From Sodalis glossinidius str. 'morsitans' (GTDB lineage Bacteria > Pseudomonadota > Gammaproteobacteria > Enterobacterales > Enterobacteriaceae), in assembly GCF_000010085.1 (NCBI RefSeq), contig NC_007712.1, positions 2,976,001-3,040,000 on the forward strand: a DNA stretch of 64,000 nucleotides, given 5' to 3'. The stretch's first letter is position 1; the number at the start of each line of letters is the position of its first letter. The translations under genes were made by a program, and so were the position numbers. Below are positions 47,523 to 56,725 of the stretch, in pieces. The notes beneath the pieces were generated by a model that saw only the letters and a list, made by a program, of their open reading frames with translations, was not told the DNA's origin and did no database searches.

Positions 47523-47968
47523 CATGAGACTGCTCCAATAATTAGGGTAGTAATGCCGTCTGTACATATCCGGTACAGTAGGGTGTCATCGCGGTTCGTG
47601 ACCACCTGCTATTGCGCTCATCTAACCAGACCCTCACGGTCGCCGCCAGCAGTTTTTCTTCCGGCGCGGGCAACTGTCGGGAAAAGCAGCGGCGGGGTTA
47701 TGGTCGTTGAAATCGATAACAGAAAAATGACAAATTTACCCCGCAGGATCTTGGCCGCGCGTGCCGCTGCGTTGGCGGTTTAACCCCAACGACAACGCCC
47801 GCGGTGGCTAAAACGGCGACAACAGGTGACGGAAAACCGCTCCTCAGCGGATCGGCGGCGCCGACTATTTGAGGCAAAGCGGAATAAAAGCGCTGCCGTC
47901 TCTTGGCGTCATTATCCGCACGCGCTGGCGCAGTCGGAGAGCGGTAACGCTACCTACGTAAGTCGGCA
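47523..47968. other. Deletion scar of the isc operon between iscS and pepB
   Basis: In enterobacteria this interval holds iscU, iscA, hscB, hscA, fdx and iscX (over 4 kb). Here it is 446 bases and has no open frame of these genes. Apart from the iscX-like scrap at 47613-47664 I cannot recognise any piece of them on either strand. An open frame of 62 codons on the plus strand (47826-48014) shows no family. Confidence 0.8.
47613..47664 (-). pseudogene. Probable C-terminal scrap of iscX
   Basis: On the minus strand one frame reads EEKLLAATVRVWLDE, which lines up with the end of IscX (SNEKILEAILLVWLDE in E. coli, from memory): nine of the last fifteen residues agree. It lies directly upstream of pepB, the place of iscX in E. 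coli. The normal stop is lost and the frame continues. The match is short, so this is a moderately confident call. Confidence 0.5.
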
Positions 47969-49168
47969 TTATGGCTTAGCATTGCACCAGTTCACCGCGC
48001 CGGCGGCACATTGAGGGGCAACCTCAAGCAGACGCGCAATGGCCGTTCGGGTATGACTGATGGCATACTCTATTTCTTCAGGAGTGGTAAAGCGCCCTAT
48101 AGAGAAGCGGATGGAGCTGTGGGAAAGCTCTTCATCCAACCCCATCGCGCGCAGCACATAAGACGGCTTAAGGCTGGCGGAGGTGCAGGCAGATCCCGTT
48201 GATACCGCCAGATCTTTCAGGGCTATAATAAGCGATTCGCCATCAACATCGCGAAAGCTGACATTCAGCACCGTCGCCACGCTCTGATCTAGACAGCCAT
48301 TCACCGCCACCCCGCCGATCTGTTGCAGTCCCTGCCACAAGCGGTCACGCAAAGCCCTCAGGCGCGGCATTTCGCTCGCCAGCTCCTGCGCCGCGAGGTG
48401 ATAGGCCTCCCCCATCCCGACAATTTGATGTACCGGCAGCGTCCCGGAGCGCATGCCCCGCTCGTGGCCGCCGCCGTGGATTTGGGCTTCGATCCGCACC
48501 CGCGGCGTGCGGCGCACGAACAAGCCACCGATGCCCTTCGGCCCGTACACTTTGTGGCCGCTGAACGACATCAGATCCACCGGCAACGTGGTAAGATCGA
48601 TAGGCAATTTCCCTATGCTTTGGGTGGCGTCCACGTGGAAAAGCACCCCGCGGGCACGACACAGATCGCCGAATGCCGCGATGTCCTGAATCACGCCGGT
48701 TTCATTGTTGACATGCATTAACGACACCAGAATCGTATCATCACGTAGCGCATCGCCCAACTGCTGCGGAGTGACGATACCGTTCGCCGCCGGCACCAGT
48801 CTGGTGACAGTGAAACCTTCCTGCTCCAATTGCAGGCAAGTGTCCAATACCGCTTTATGTTCAGTTATGGCGGTAATAATGTGGCGGCCTTTGGCACGGC
48901 TGGCATGAGCCGCCCCTTTGAGGGCCAGATTATCGGACTCGGTGGCGCCAGAAGTGAAAACGATTTCGCGGGGATCGGCGCCCATCAGGGCGGCGATGTG
49001 ATTACGGGCAATATCAACGGCTTCCTCTGCCTGCCAGCCATAACGGTGGGAGCGGGAAGCCGGATTACCGAAAATACCGCCCAGCGTAAGATGCTGCATC
49101 ATCTTACCCGCCACCCGCGGATCGACCGGCGTAGTGGCAGAGTAATCAAGATAAATCGGTAATTTCAT
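47969..49168 (-). CDS. iscS: Cysteine desulfurase IscS with altered C-terminus
   Basis: PLP enzyme that takes sulfur from cysteine for Fe-S clusters, tRNA thiolation and thiamine. The start KLPIYLDYSATTPVDPRVAG, the PLP lysine (Lys206 in SFSGHKVYG) and the persulfide Cys328 in STGSACTSASL are all present, and the protein is conserved to about residue 385 (TRTAIARLLEVAPQ). The last 14 residues, CAAGAVNWCNAKP plus the stop, do not resemble the normal tail (EMYKQGVDLNSIEWAHH in E. coli). The change coincides with the edge of the isc deletion. The tail is part of the IscU contact surface, and iscU itself is gone. The enzyme could still feed TusA or ThiI. Confidence 0.92.
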   Translation of the reverse strand: MKLPIYLDYSATTPVDPRVAGKMMQHLTLGGIFGNPASRSHRYGWQAEEAVDIARNHIAALMGADPREIVFTSGATESDNLALKGAAHASRAKGRHIITAITEHKAVLDTCLQLEQEGFTVTRLVPAANGIVTPQQLGDALRDDTILVSLMHVNNETGVIQDIAAFGDLCRARGVLFHVDATQSIGKLPIDLTTLPVDLMSFSGHKVYGPKGIGGLFVRRTPRVRIEAQIHGGGHERGMRSGTLPVHQIVGMGEAYHLAAQELASEMPRLRALRDRLWQGLQQIGGVAVNGCLDQSVATVLNVSFRDVDGESLIIALKDLAVSTGSACTSASLKPSYVLRAMGLDEELSHSSIRFSIGRFTTPEEIEYAISHTRTAIARLLEVAPQCAAGAVNWCNAKP

Positions 49169-49215
49169 GAAGCATTAACTCCAGGCATCAATAACAGCGG
49201 ATGCCCTTATTGTAC

Positions 49216-49713
49216 TCAAGCGTGCAGGTTGACGTTAATCGTTTCCTGCGGCCGGCCGTTGGTAAGCGGACGACGGGTATCGTTGTCCTGGCGATCGACG
49301 ACATCGAGGATCTCTTCATTACTGACCAGTTCTGCCAGGGTAATGTTGTTGAGAAACTCGCTGATGCGCACGCTGAGATCGCGCCAAAGCACGTGGGTCA
49401 GGCAGCGGTCGCCACCTTGGCAGCCTTCTTTACCCTGGCAACGCGTGGCGTCTACGGATTCATCCACGGCAGTGATAACCGCGCCGACGGCAATCTGATC
49501 AGAGTCACGCCCCAGCAAATAGCCGCCGCCGGGTCCCCGCACGCTGGCCACCAGCTCATGCTTGCGAAGGCGGGAGAAAAGCTGTTCCAAATAGGAAAGG
49601 GAAATGCCCTGACGCTCGGAAATTTCGGCGAGCGGCACAGGCCCCTTACCGGAATGGAGGGCGACATCAAGCATTGCGGTGACCGCATAGCGGCCTTTGG
49701 AAGTCAGTCTCAT
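49216..49713 (-). CDS. iscR: Fe-S cluster regulator IscR
   Basis: Rrf2-family repressor/activator that carries a 2Fe-2S cluster and controls isc, suf and other genes. The 165 residues start MRLTSKGRYAVTAMLDVALH; the winged helix covers residues 1-70. The cluster ligands Cys92, Cys98, Cys104 and His107 are in place (TRCQGKEGCQGGDRCLTH). The open frame extends upstream to 49755 without homology. It is the first gene of what is left of the isc operon, 47 bases before iscS. A type 1 IscR site is retained at its promoter. Intact. Confidence 0.97.
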   Translation of the reverse strand: MRLTSKGRYAVTAMLDVALHSGKGPVPLAEISERQGISLSYLEQLFSRLRKHELVASVRGPGGGYLLGRDSDQIAVGAVITAVDESVDATRCQGKEGCQGGDRCLTHVLWRDLSVRISEFLNNITLAELVSNEEILDVVDRQDNDTRRPLTNGRPQETINVNLHA

Positions 49714-49753
49714 AATCAGAATACCGGTGAAAATAACGTAGCAAAAGTCTGAC

Positions 49754-49778
49754 ATTTCTGACTAAAATAGTCAACTAT
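49754..49778 (-). promoter_or_regulatory. IscR type 1 binding site at the iscR promoter
   Basis: On the minus strand the sequence atagttgactattttagtc, followed by agaaat, has the palindromic type 1 form (ATA-x-YYGACT ... RGTC). It contains the -35-like ttgact and is placed as in E. coli, where cluster-bound IscR represses its own operon. Confidence 0.7.
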
Positions 49779-49888
49779 TTAACCGAGTAATTTGCTCAAG
49801 TATTTATTCCCTTTCCGCCGGCAAGCACTCTTGCGCCCGGAGGCACGAAAGCATCACGACAACGGGCACTTCCGGCGGTAGGAGGGCA

Positions 49889-50656
49889 TCACGCTTGCGG
49901 GCGGCCGTGGCCGGTATCCGGCGCTGGCGTTTCCGGCTTTTGCGTGTGCTCAATGGAGGTCAGCATGCCGCGCAGGATATTCAATTCCTGGCTTTCCGGC
50001 CGCGCACGATTAAACAACCGGCGCAGCTTGTTCATCACCAGCCCCGGATGGGCACGGCGAATGAAACCAGTACCGCTTAGCACCTGCTCCAGATGCTGAT
50101 AGAAACGCTCAAGATCTTCCGCCACAGGATAGACCGAAGCCTCTTGCACCGTCGCGTCCTGACGTTGACTATCAAGCCAGGCGACACGGACTTCATAGGC
50201 CAGAATTTGCACCGCCATCGCCAAATTAAGCGAACTGTACTCGTGATTAGCCGGGATCTGGACGTGGAAATGGCATTTTTGCAACTCATCATTGGTCAGG
50301 CCGACTCGCTCCCGGCCGAACAGAAGCGCCACCGGGGCCTGCGCCGCCTCCTGGATGCTTTTCACGCCGCATTCCCGCGGCTCCAGCATCGGCCAGGGAA
50401 GCGTCCGCGAGCGGGCGCTGGTGCCCACCACCAGGCTACACCCGGCCAGCGCCTGATCAAGATTATCAACCACGGAGGCATTGCCAATAATATCGCTGGC
50501 GCCAGCAGATAAGGCAATAGCCTGCGCATCTGGCTTGTGCAGGGGATTGACCAGATACAGATTACTTAACCCCATGGTTTTCATCGCACGAGCGGTGGAG
50601 CCGATATTGCCGGTATGAGAAGTTTCAACCAAAACGATGCGGATATTGTGCAGCAT
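49889..50656 (-). CDS. trmJ: tRNA (cytidine/uridine-2'-O) methyltransferase TrmJ
   Basis: SPOUT-class enzyme that 2'-O-methylates residue 32 in several tRNAs. The start MLHNIRIVLVETSHTGNIGS at 50656 matches E. coli; the frame upstream has no homology. SAM-binding knot motifs are ALLFGRERVGLTNDELQ and NPEYSSLN-like ANHEYSSLNLAMAVQI. The C-terminal extension ends in a short Pro-rich tail, making it 255 residues, slightly longer than in E. coli. It is divergent from suhB and upstream of iscR, as in E. coli. Intact. Confidence 0.96.
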   Translation of the reverse strand: MLHNIRIVLVETSHTGNIGSTARAMKTMGLSNLYLVNPLHKPDAQAIALSAGASDIIGNASVVDNLDQALAGCSLVVGTSARSRTLPWPMLEPRECGVKSIQEAAQAPVALLFGRERVGLTNDELQKCHFHVQIPANHEYSSLNLAMAVQILAYEVRVAWLDSQRQDATVQEASVYPVAEDLERFYQHLEQVLSGTGFIRRAHPGLVMNKLRRLFNRARPESQELNILRGMLTSIEHTQKPETPAPDTGHGRPQA

Positions 50657-50778
50657 AGTCTTACAAGTCAGAGGAAATGTGGGCAATATCGTAGCATAGC
50701 CGTAGGTTTTTCGCTGACGCTCTGCTATACTCCTCCGCGCTGTTTTAGTTCTTTAACATTCTAGTGGACACGATATCC

Positions 50779-51582
50779 ATGCATCCGATGCTCAACATCG
50801 CCATTCGCGCTGCGCGAAAGGCGGGTAATTTTATTGCCAAACATTATGAAACCCCTGATGCCGTCGAAGCCAGTCAGAAAGGCACCAACGACTTTGTCAC
50901 AAACGTTGATCGCGAAGCAGAACGTTTGATTGTTGAAGTTATCCGCAAGTCCTACCCGCAACACGCCATTATCGGCAAAGAGAGCGGCGAGTTGGCCGGC
51001 GAAGACAACGACGTACAATGGATTATCGACCCACTGGATGGCACAACCAATTTCATCAAGCGTTTCCCTCATTTTGCCGTTTCCATCGCCGTACGCATCA
51101 AAGGCCGCACGGAAGTTGCCGTGGTCTATGATCCTATGTGCAATGAGCTGTTTACTGCATCCCGCGGTCAAGGTGCCCAGTTGAACGGCTATCGTCTGCG
51201 CGGCGGTACCGGACGGGATCTGGACGGTACTATTCTGGCTACCGGTTTTCCGTTTAAACAGAAACAGCATTCCAACAGCTATATCGCCCTGGTAAGTAAA
51301 CTGTTCATTCAATGCGCGGATTTCCGCCGTACCGGTTCAGCCGCGCTGGATTTAGCCTATGTGGCCGCCGGCCGCGTGGACGGATTTTTTGAGATCGGTC
51401 TGAAGCCCTGGGACTTCGCCGGCGGCGAACTGCTGGTGCGTGAAGCGGGCGGTCTGGTCACCGATTTCACCGGTGGCCACAATCACTTGCTCTCCGGCAA
51501 TATCGTGGCCGGCAATCCCCGTGTGGTGAAAGCGATGCTTTCAACCCTACGCGACGAATTGAGCGAGGCGCTGAAGCGCTAA
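50779..51582 (+). CDS. suhB: Inositol-1-monophosphatase / Nus factor SuhB
   Basis: Magnesium-dependent inositol phosphatase that also takes part in ribosomal RNA antitermination with the Nus complex. 267 residues from MHPMLNIAIRAARKAGNFIA. Metal and substrate motifs are GKESGELAGE, IIDPLDGTTNFIKRFPHF and LKPWDFAGGELLVREAGG. It starts 122 bases from divergent trmJ. Intact. A GC-rich inverted repeat (ggccggc/gccggcc) lies just after the stop at about 51594 and may end transcription. Confidence 0.97.
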   Translation: MHPMLNIAIRAARKAGNFIAKHYETPDAVEASQKGTNDFVTNVDREAERLIVEVIRKSYPQHAIIGKESGELAGEDNDVQWIIDPLDGTTNFIKRFPHFAVSIAVRIKGRTEVAVVYDPMCNELFTASRGQGAQLNGYRLRGGTGRDLDGTILATGFPFKQKQHSNSYIALVSKLFIQCADFRRTGSAALDLAYVAAGRVDGFFEIGLKPWDFAGGELLVREAGGLVTDFTGGHNHLLSGNIVAGNPRVVKAMLSTLRDELSEALKR

Positions 51583-51819
51583 GCGTTAGTCAAGGCCGGC
51601 ATCACCGCCGGCCCTGACGTAGCGGGCTTTCCCGACGCCTTCCGAGCCACTTTTTTGTCGCCACGCCCCGGCGCCACTGTTTCTTTCACTGACTCTGCCG
51701 TTCCTATGCCAGCAGAATTATTCCCATGCCGGACAATTCGTGGTAGAGAAGGGAGTAGGGGGAAAACAGCCGCGGCAAACCTTTCCTCATCTCACAGACT
51801 CATCAGCAAAGCGGATATT

Positions 51820-52562
51820 ATGCAAAATCTGTTTGATTTAACGGGGAAACGTGCGCTCATCACCGGAGGCTCCCAGGGGATAGGTTATCTGCTGGCCGGC
51901 GGTCTCGGCCGTCATGGCGCAGGCATTATCGTCAGTGCGACGACCACAGAGAATGCCGAGCGGGCGGCAGAACAGCTGCGCGCCGAGGGCCTGGATGAGC
52001 AGGGCGTGAGCTTTGACATTACCCAGGGTGCCAAGGTCAGCCGCACGATCGAACAATTGGAACAGCAACAGGGCCCGATTGACATTCTGATCAATAACGC
52101 GGGCATTCAGCGTCGACATCCGCTGCTCACCTTTCCTGAAGCCGACTGGGATGAGATTATCAATGTGAATCAGAAGGAGGTATTTCTGACTTCGCAACAG
52201 GTTGCAAAACGGATGGTGACGCGCCGGCGGGGCAAAATCATTAATATCGGCTCAATGCAAAGCGAGCTGGCCCGGCCGAACATCACACCTTACGCCGCCG
52301 CTAAAGGAGCGGTCAAAATGCTGACCCGCGGGATGTGCGCCGAACTGGCGCCTTACAATATCCAGGTCAACGGTATCGCGCTAGGTTATTTCAAAACCGA
52401 AATGACCACCACACTATCAATCGGTAGCTTTATCAGCGCACGCACGCCGGGCGCTGGGGCGATCCTCAGGAACTGATGGGCGCGGCGGTGTTCTCCTCGC
52501 CTCCCCCGCTGCGGATTTTGTCAATGGCCACTTGCTGTTTGTCGATGGCGGCGGTGGTGTGA
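51820..52562 (+). pseudogene. Gluconate 5-dehydrogenase-like SDR, frameshifted near the end
   Basis: The sequence closely resembles IdnO-type gluconate 5-dehydrogenase, which interconverts gluconate and 5-ketogluconate. QNLFDLTGKRALITGGSQGI gives the nucleotide-binding TGxxxGIG turn, LINNAGIQRRHPLLTFPE and GSMQSELARPNITPYAAAKG give the catalytic Ser-Tyr-Lys set (Tyr in PYAAAK). The frame is good to about 52410, then an indel produces a false end SFISARTPGAGAILRN. In another frame, WGDPQELMGAAVF and DFVNGHLLFVDGGGGV, the normal C-terminal substrate and dimer region, can be read up to about 52562. About two indels, so probably a recent pseudogene. Confidence 0.85.
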
Positions 52563-53591
52563 TTAGACGCCAAATGGGCGGATGCCGCTTACCATTTCCG
52601 GCACTTCACTGAAATACAGCAGCGCGCCGGCGCCTACCAGCACGACCCCGCCGGCGAGCGCCAGCGTTGCCCATACCACATCGCGCCAAAGCGCCGGGGC
52701 GCGCGGTTTAATCAGTCGTTCAGCAACAGTCCGGCCAAAAAACACCAGCAGCGCCAGCGTCAAAAGCGTCAGCGCCGTGCCCACAGCCATCATCAGCGCG
52801 GACAACACGCCCCAGGTATAGACGCCGATCACTTTGGCGAACAGCAACACCAAGACCGCGCCGGAGCAAGGGCGCAAGCCCATAGCGACGACCACGGCGG
52901 CGCGATTGTACCAGCCGTCGGCCGCCTGCAGCTCCTCATCCCGCGGTAAATGACGATGACCGCAGCCACAGTCTACATGGTGGTGGTGACTCGCCGGCGA
53001 TATCGCCCGGAACACCAGCGCCCTTCCCTCAAACGTCGCGGCCGTATGCAGGAGATGTAACAGGCGCCTGAGCGCACGCCAGCACAGCCAGACGCCCAAT
53101 CCCACCACCAGCACAAAACTAGCCTTTTCCAGCCAGAATTGGCCAAGGTGCAGCGTGCATGAAGACAGACGCAGCAGATTCAGCGTCACCGTGACCAGCA
53201 TGACTGCCATCGTGCCCTGCAACAGCGCCGCGGCCAGCGTCATCAGCAAGCTCTGACGCAGTCGTGAACGGTGGGTAGCGAGATAGGTGATTATGACCAC
53301 TTTGCCGTGGCCGGGTCCGACTGCGTGCAGGATGCCGTATACGAAGCTGAACAACAGCAGAGTGGCGCCATAGTACTCTGGCTTAGCCTGCACCTCTTGC
53401 AACAGCACGACCATGTGTTGGTGCAGCTGCTTTTGCCAGTGGACCATCTGCAACAGGATTTGCGACCAGCGCAGCCAGATCCAATGGCTCGCCAGCGCCG
53501 CTACAAATGCCCCTAGCGGCCACAAGTTCAGCCAGAGGCGGTATGGACGGGGCTCCCCCGGCCGCAGGACGTTATCGTTAATCTTTGTCAT
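52563..53591 (-). CDS. NicO-family nickel/cobalt exporter
   Basis: A 342-residue inner-membrane protein of the NicO/RcnA class that moves Ni2+ or Co2+ out of (or in some relatives into) the cell. It has an N-terminal membrane segment, the family motif GILHAVGPGHGKVVIITYLA with metal-coordinating His residues, and six or more predicted helices. The cytoplasmic loop has a metal-binding cluster HHHHVDCGCGHRH (about residues 203-215). The second signature AAVVVAMGLRPCSGAVLVLL is present. In several enterobacteria a homolog lies in this position beside a DUF1007 periplasmic protein; that partner is not seen here. The gene is intact between two pseudogenes. Confidence 0.88.
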   Translation of the reverse strand: MTKINDNVLRPGEPRPYRLWLNLWPLGAFVAALASHWIWLRWSQILLQMVHWQKQLHQHMVVLLQEVQAKPEYYGATLLLFSFVYGILHAVGPGHGKVVIITYLATHRSRLRQSLLMTLAAALLQGTMAVMLVTVTLNLLRLSSCTLHLGQFWLEKASFVLVVGLGVWLCWRALRRLLHLLHTAATFEGRALVFRAISPASHHHHVDCGCGHRHLPRDEELQAADGWYNRAAVVVAMGLRPCSGAVLVLLFAKVIGVYTWGVLSALMMAVGTALTLLTLALLVFFGRTVAERLIKPRAPALWRDVVWATLALAGGVVLVGAGALLYFSEVPEMVSGIRPFGV

Positions 53592-53828
53592 AGCGTCTCC
53601 CGACAGGCGCCGGACGCCCGTAGCTCGATGATATTATAAAATAACATAACTTAGGCGACGATCCATCCCCCCTTTTCCATTAGCGACAGGATTAACGGTC
53701 TGTTCGGCAGCGGCGGGAAAAATGTGACACGGCTAAAAGCTATGAAACAAATTTTGCGCACCGCCAGTGGGGAGATAGCGGTTGACTATGATTAAGGCTG
53801 TTACGATAGCCAAAAGGGTATATGACCC

Positions 53829-55063
53829 ATGAGTCCGCCCACTTCACAGGCGCCCGCGCTGTCCGCTTCCGGCCGGCGTAGCCATCTGTTGCTGCTTTTA
53901 TACTCGGCGATGGAGTCTTGCTCACTGGCACATCGGTGCGGGACCGATCCCGATACCGTTCAAAGCGATCTCGCGCAGCTTGACGCCGAAATAGGCACCC
54001 TATACCGGCTTGCCCTAATCTGCCGGGAGGGGTCATACCGTATTGAGGGCAACGTTCTCAATCATCGGTTGTGTCTATTCAATGGCCTGCGTCGGGCGCT
54101 GCGCCTCTGCCCGGATCGCGTCGAGCGCGGTTTTACCGCGGCACTAACGCACCAGTGGCACGACCTGCACCCGCGCTGCAAATCCCGCCAGCGCAATTGG
54201 TGGAAGCCTTGGAGCGCTTTTTGCCATTACTGCCCGATAAGCGCGCCGAAAGCAACCGCCAGTTCCTCTCCCTCTGGCTGCGTTACCTGCAGTTGCAATG
54301 CCATCGGCGGCAACTACCGATCTTTAATCAGCACCAGCGGCAATGGCTTATCCAGAAGCAGGTGTACCCGGCGGTACGGGAAGCCTTTCACGACTGGCCC
54401 CTGCCGGCCGCGAACTGTTCGGGCTAACGCTGCTTATTAGTCTACTGCGGCATCCCCACTCTGCCGATCCGGACTGTGCCGACGATAGGCGGCTGAGTCA
54501 GGCGGTCGATCAGCTTATCCGACGTTTCGCCCAGCTTTCCGGCAAAACCTTTTCCCAGGAGGACGCGCTGGCGGAACAGCTGTTTTTCCATCTGAGCACC
54601 GCGCTGGAACGCCGCCATTCCCATATGGGTATCGACAGCAGCCTGCAAAGCGAGGTTGAAGAGAAATATCCGAGCATGCTGCGCGCCACCCGCGTGGCGA
54701 TGATACCGCTGAGTACCGTATTCGTTTCAGCCGGGAAGAGATGGGGTTGATTGCGGTCATTTTCGGCGCTTGGCTTATGCAGGAGACGGATTTGCAGGAA
54801 AAGCAGGTGGTAATTTTAAGTCAATCGGGGGAGAGCAGGAGCGCAAACTGGAGCTGCAAATCCGGGAACTGACGCTGTTGCCGCTGAATATCAAATTTCA
54901 GTCGGTGAGCGAATTTCAGGCCCGCGGCGCTCCCAAAAATACCGTGCTGGTGATTACTCCTTTTCAGGTGCAGCTCCCCCTGTATTCACCGCCGCTGTTG
55001 CAGGTGCGCATGCCGCTACCGCAGGCACAACGTCAGCGGATCCGCGATTTGCTTGAATCCTGA
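53829..55063 (+). pseudogene. csiE: Stationary-phase protein CsiE, multiple frameshifts
   Basis: CsiE is a PRD-containing protein induced in stationary phase in E. coli and located between suhB and glyA. Pieces in order are: LSASGRRSHLLLLLYSAMES and YRIEGNVLNHRLCLFNGLRR in the first frame; LVEALERFLPLLPDKRAE and LWLRYLQLQCHRRQLPIFNQ in the second; LLISLLRHPHSADPD and QLFFHLSTALERRHSHMGID back in a third; MGLIAVIFGAWLMQETDLQE; and finally LELQIRELTLLPLNIKFQSV and QRQRIRDLLES at the end. At least four indels separate them. All residues of the family from start to end can be traced, so decay is by point indels, not by deletion. Confidence 0.9.
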
Positions 55064-55184
55064 ACTCGGCCGCCTCCCGGCCGGCCCGGCACCGCGCCGA
55101 TTGACATGAGATACCCCAGCCGCCGTCAAAAGCGACGCAGTCTTCGGTTCCGCCAGGGCAAAAAAAACCGGCCCCGCCTTATCA

Positions 55185-56438
55185 TCACGCGTAAACAGGA
55201 TGGCGGTCGCAGATATCCAGCACTTTATTCTTAGTGCGCTCGATTACGGCGTCGTCATGGATATTTTCCAACACGTCACACATCCAACCCGCCAAATCGC
55301 GCACGTCGGCCTCGGTAAAACCGCGACGCGTCACCGCCGGCGTACCGATACGCATCCCGGAGGTGACGAACGGGCTTTTCGGATCATTGGGCACGCTGTT
55401 TTTATTAACGGTAATATTGGCACGGCCCAAGGCCGCATCCGCTTCTTTGCCGGTCAGATTCTTATCCACCAGATCCAGCAGGAACAGGTGATTATCCGTA
55501 GCGCCGGAGACAACGTTGAAACCGCGTGACAAGAAAACCTCTACCATGGCTTTAGCGTTTTTGGCCACCTGCTGCTGGTAGGTTTTAAACGCCGGCTCCA
55601 TCGCCTCTTTCAGCGCAACTGCCTTGGCGGCAATCACATGCATCAACGGGCCACCTTGCGCGCCGGGGAATACGGCAGAATTCAGCTTTTTATACAGCTC
55701 TTCGCTACCGCCCTTGGCCAGGATCAAACCACCACGCGGACCGGCCAGAGTTTTGTGGGTGGTTGTAGTCACAACGTGGGCGTGGGGCACCGGGTTCGGA
55801 TACACGCCGGCGGCAATAAGACCCGCCACGTGTGCCATATCTACAAACAAATAGGCGCCGATGCTATCGGCAATCTGCCGCATTCTGGCCCAGTCAACCA
55901 CCCCGGAGTAGGCGGAGAAGCCACCGATGATCATTTTCGGCTGATGAGTTTTCGCCAGCTCGGCCAATTGGTCATAATCGATATGACCGCTCTCATCGAT
56001 GCCGTAAGGTACGATATTATACAGCTTGCCGGAGAAGTTGACCGGCGAGCCGTGAGTCAAATGGCCGCCGTGTGCCAGGTTCATACCCAGCACCGTATCG
56101 CCCGGCTGCAGCAACGTGGTATAAACGGCGAAGTTGGCCTGAGAGCCCGAGTGAGGCTGCACGTTGGCATAATCGGCGCCGAACAGGGCTTTGGCACGAT
56201 CGATGGCCAGTTGCTCTACCACATCGACATATTCGCATCCGCCGTAGTAGCGCTTGCCGGGGTAGCCTTCAGCGTACTTATTGGTCAGCTGTGAGCCCTG
56301 CGCCTGCATAACGCGCGGACTGGTGTAGTTTTCAGATGCAATCAGTTCAATGTGCTCTTCCTGGCGCACTACTTCCTGCTCCATTGCATGCCACAATTCG
56401 GCATCATAATCCGCAATGTTCATATCACGCTTTAACAT
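55185..56438 (-). CDS. glyA: Serine hydroxymethyltransferase
   Basis: PLP enzyme that converts serine and tetrahydrofolate to glycine and methylene-THF, the main source of one-carbon units. The 417 residues equal E. coli GlyA, starting MLKRDMNIADYDAELWHAME at 56438 after a caggaga site; the open frame upstream has no homology. PLP lysine motif is VTTTTHKTLAGPRGG. Other blocks are ASENYTSPRVMQAQGSQLTN and GYPGKRYYGGCEYVD. Intact. A perfect PurR box lies 112 bases upstream. The hmp gene that is divergent from glyA in E. coli is absent; glnB follows instead. Confidence 0.98.
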   Translation of the reverse strand: MLKRDMNIADYDAELWHAMEQEVVRQEEHIELIASENYTSPRVMQAQGSQLTNKYAEGYPGKRYYGGCEYVDVVEQLAIDRAKALFGADYANVQPHSGSQANFAVYTTLLQPGDTVLGMNLAHGGHLTHGSPVNFSGKLYNIVPYGIDESGHIDYDQLAELAKTHQPKMIIGGFSAYSGVVDWARMRQIADSIGAYLFVDMAHVAGLIAAGVYPNPVPHAHVVTTTTHKTLAGPRGGLILAKGGSEELYKKLNSAVFPGAQGGPLMHVIAAKAVALKEAMEPAFKTYQQQVAKNAKAMVEVFLSRGFNVVSGATDNHLFLLDLVDKNLTGKEADAALGRANITVNKNSVPNDPKSPFVTSGMRIGTPAVTRRGFTEADVRDLAGWMCDVLENIHDDAVIERTKNKVLDICDRHPVYA

Positions 56439-56549
56439 CTGTTTCTCCTGACTCTCAGCTAACTGACTACGGCGATTAAAATAGAGGAATGACCGGCCGT
56501 CAGTGTAATCTTTTTTGCCTGGCTTCCGATAGGGCCAGCGCCGCTTTTT

Positions 56550-56565
56550 ACGCAAACGATTCCCT
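56550..56565. promoter_or_regulatory. PurR operator upstream of glyA
   Basis: ACGCAAACGATTCCCT matches every defined base of the PurR consensus ANGCAANCGNTTNCNT. glyA is a known PurR target in E. coli. Confidence 0.8.
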
Positions 56566-56725
56566 TGCTAACGCCGCATGACGAAATATTTTCATCGCGC
56601 CAGAGGAAAATTTCATGCGGCGCACCCGCGAGGACGTAATCCATATCGCTCACAGAAACTGCCGTTTACCCGAGGGCGAAGAGTAGGGGTTATGCCGCGC
56701 TCGCTTCTGGTATCAGGCTGCGGCC

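Noticed and set aside
47826..48014. 62-codon open frame on the plus strand in the isc scar as a new gene
   Set aside because: It overlaps the end of iscS on the other strand and shows no motif; more likely chance.
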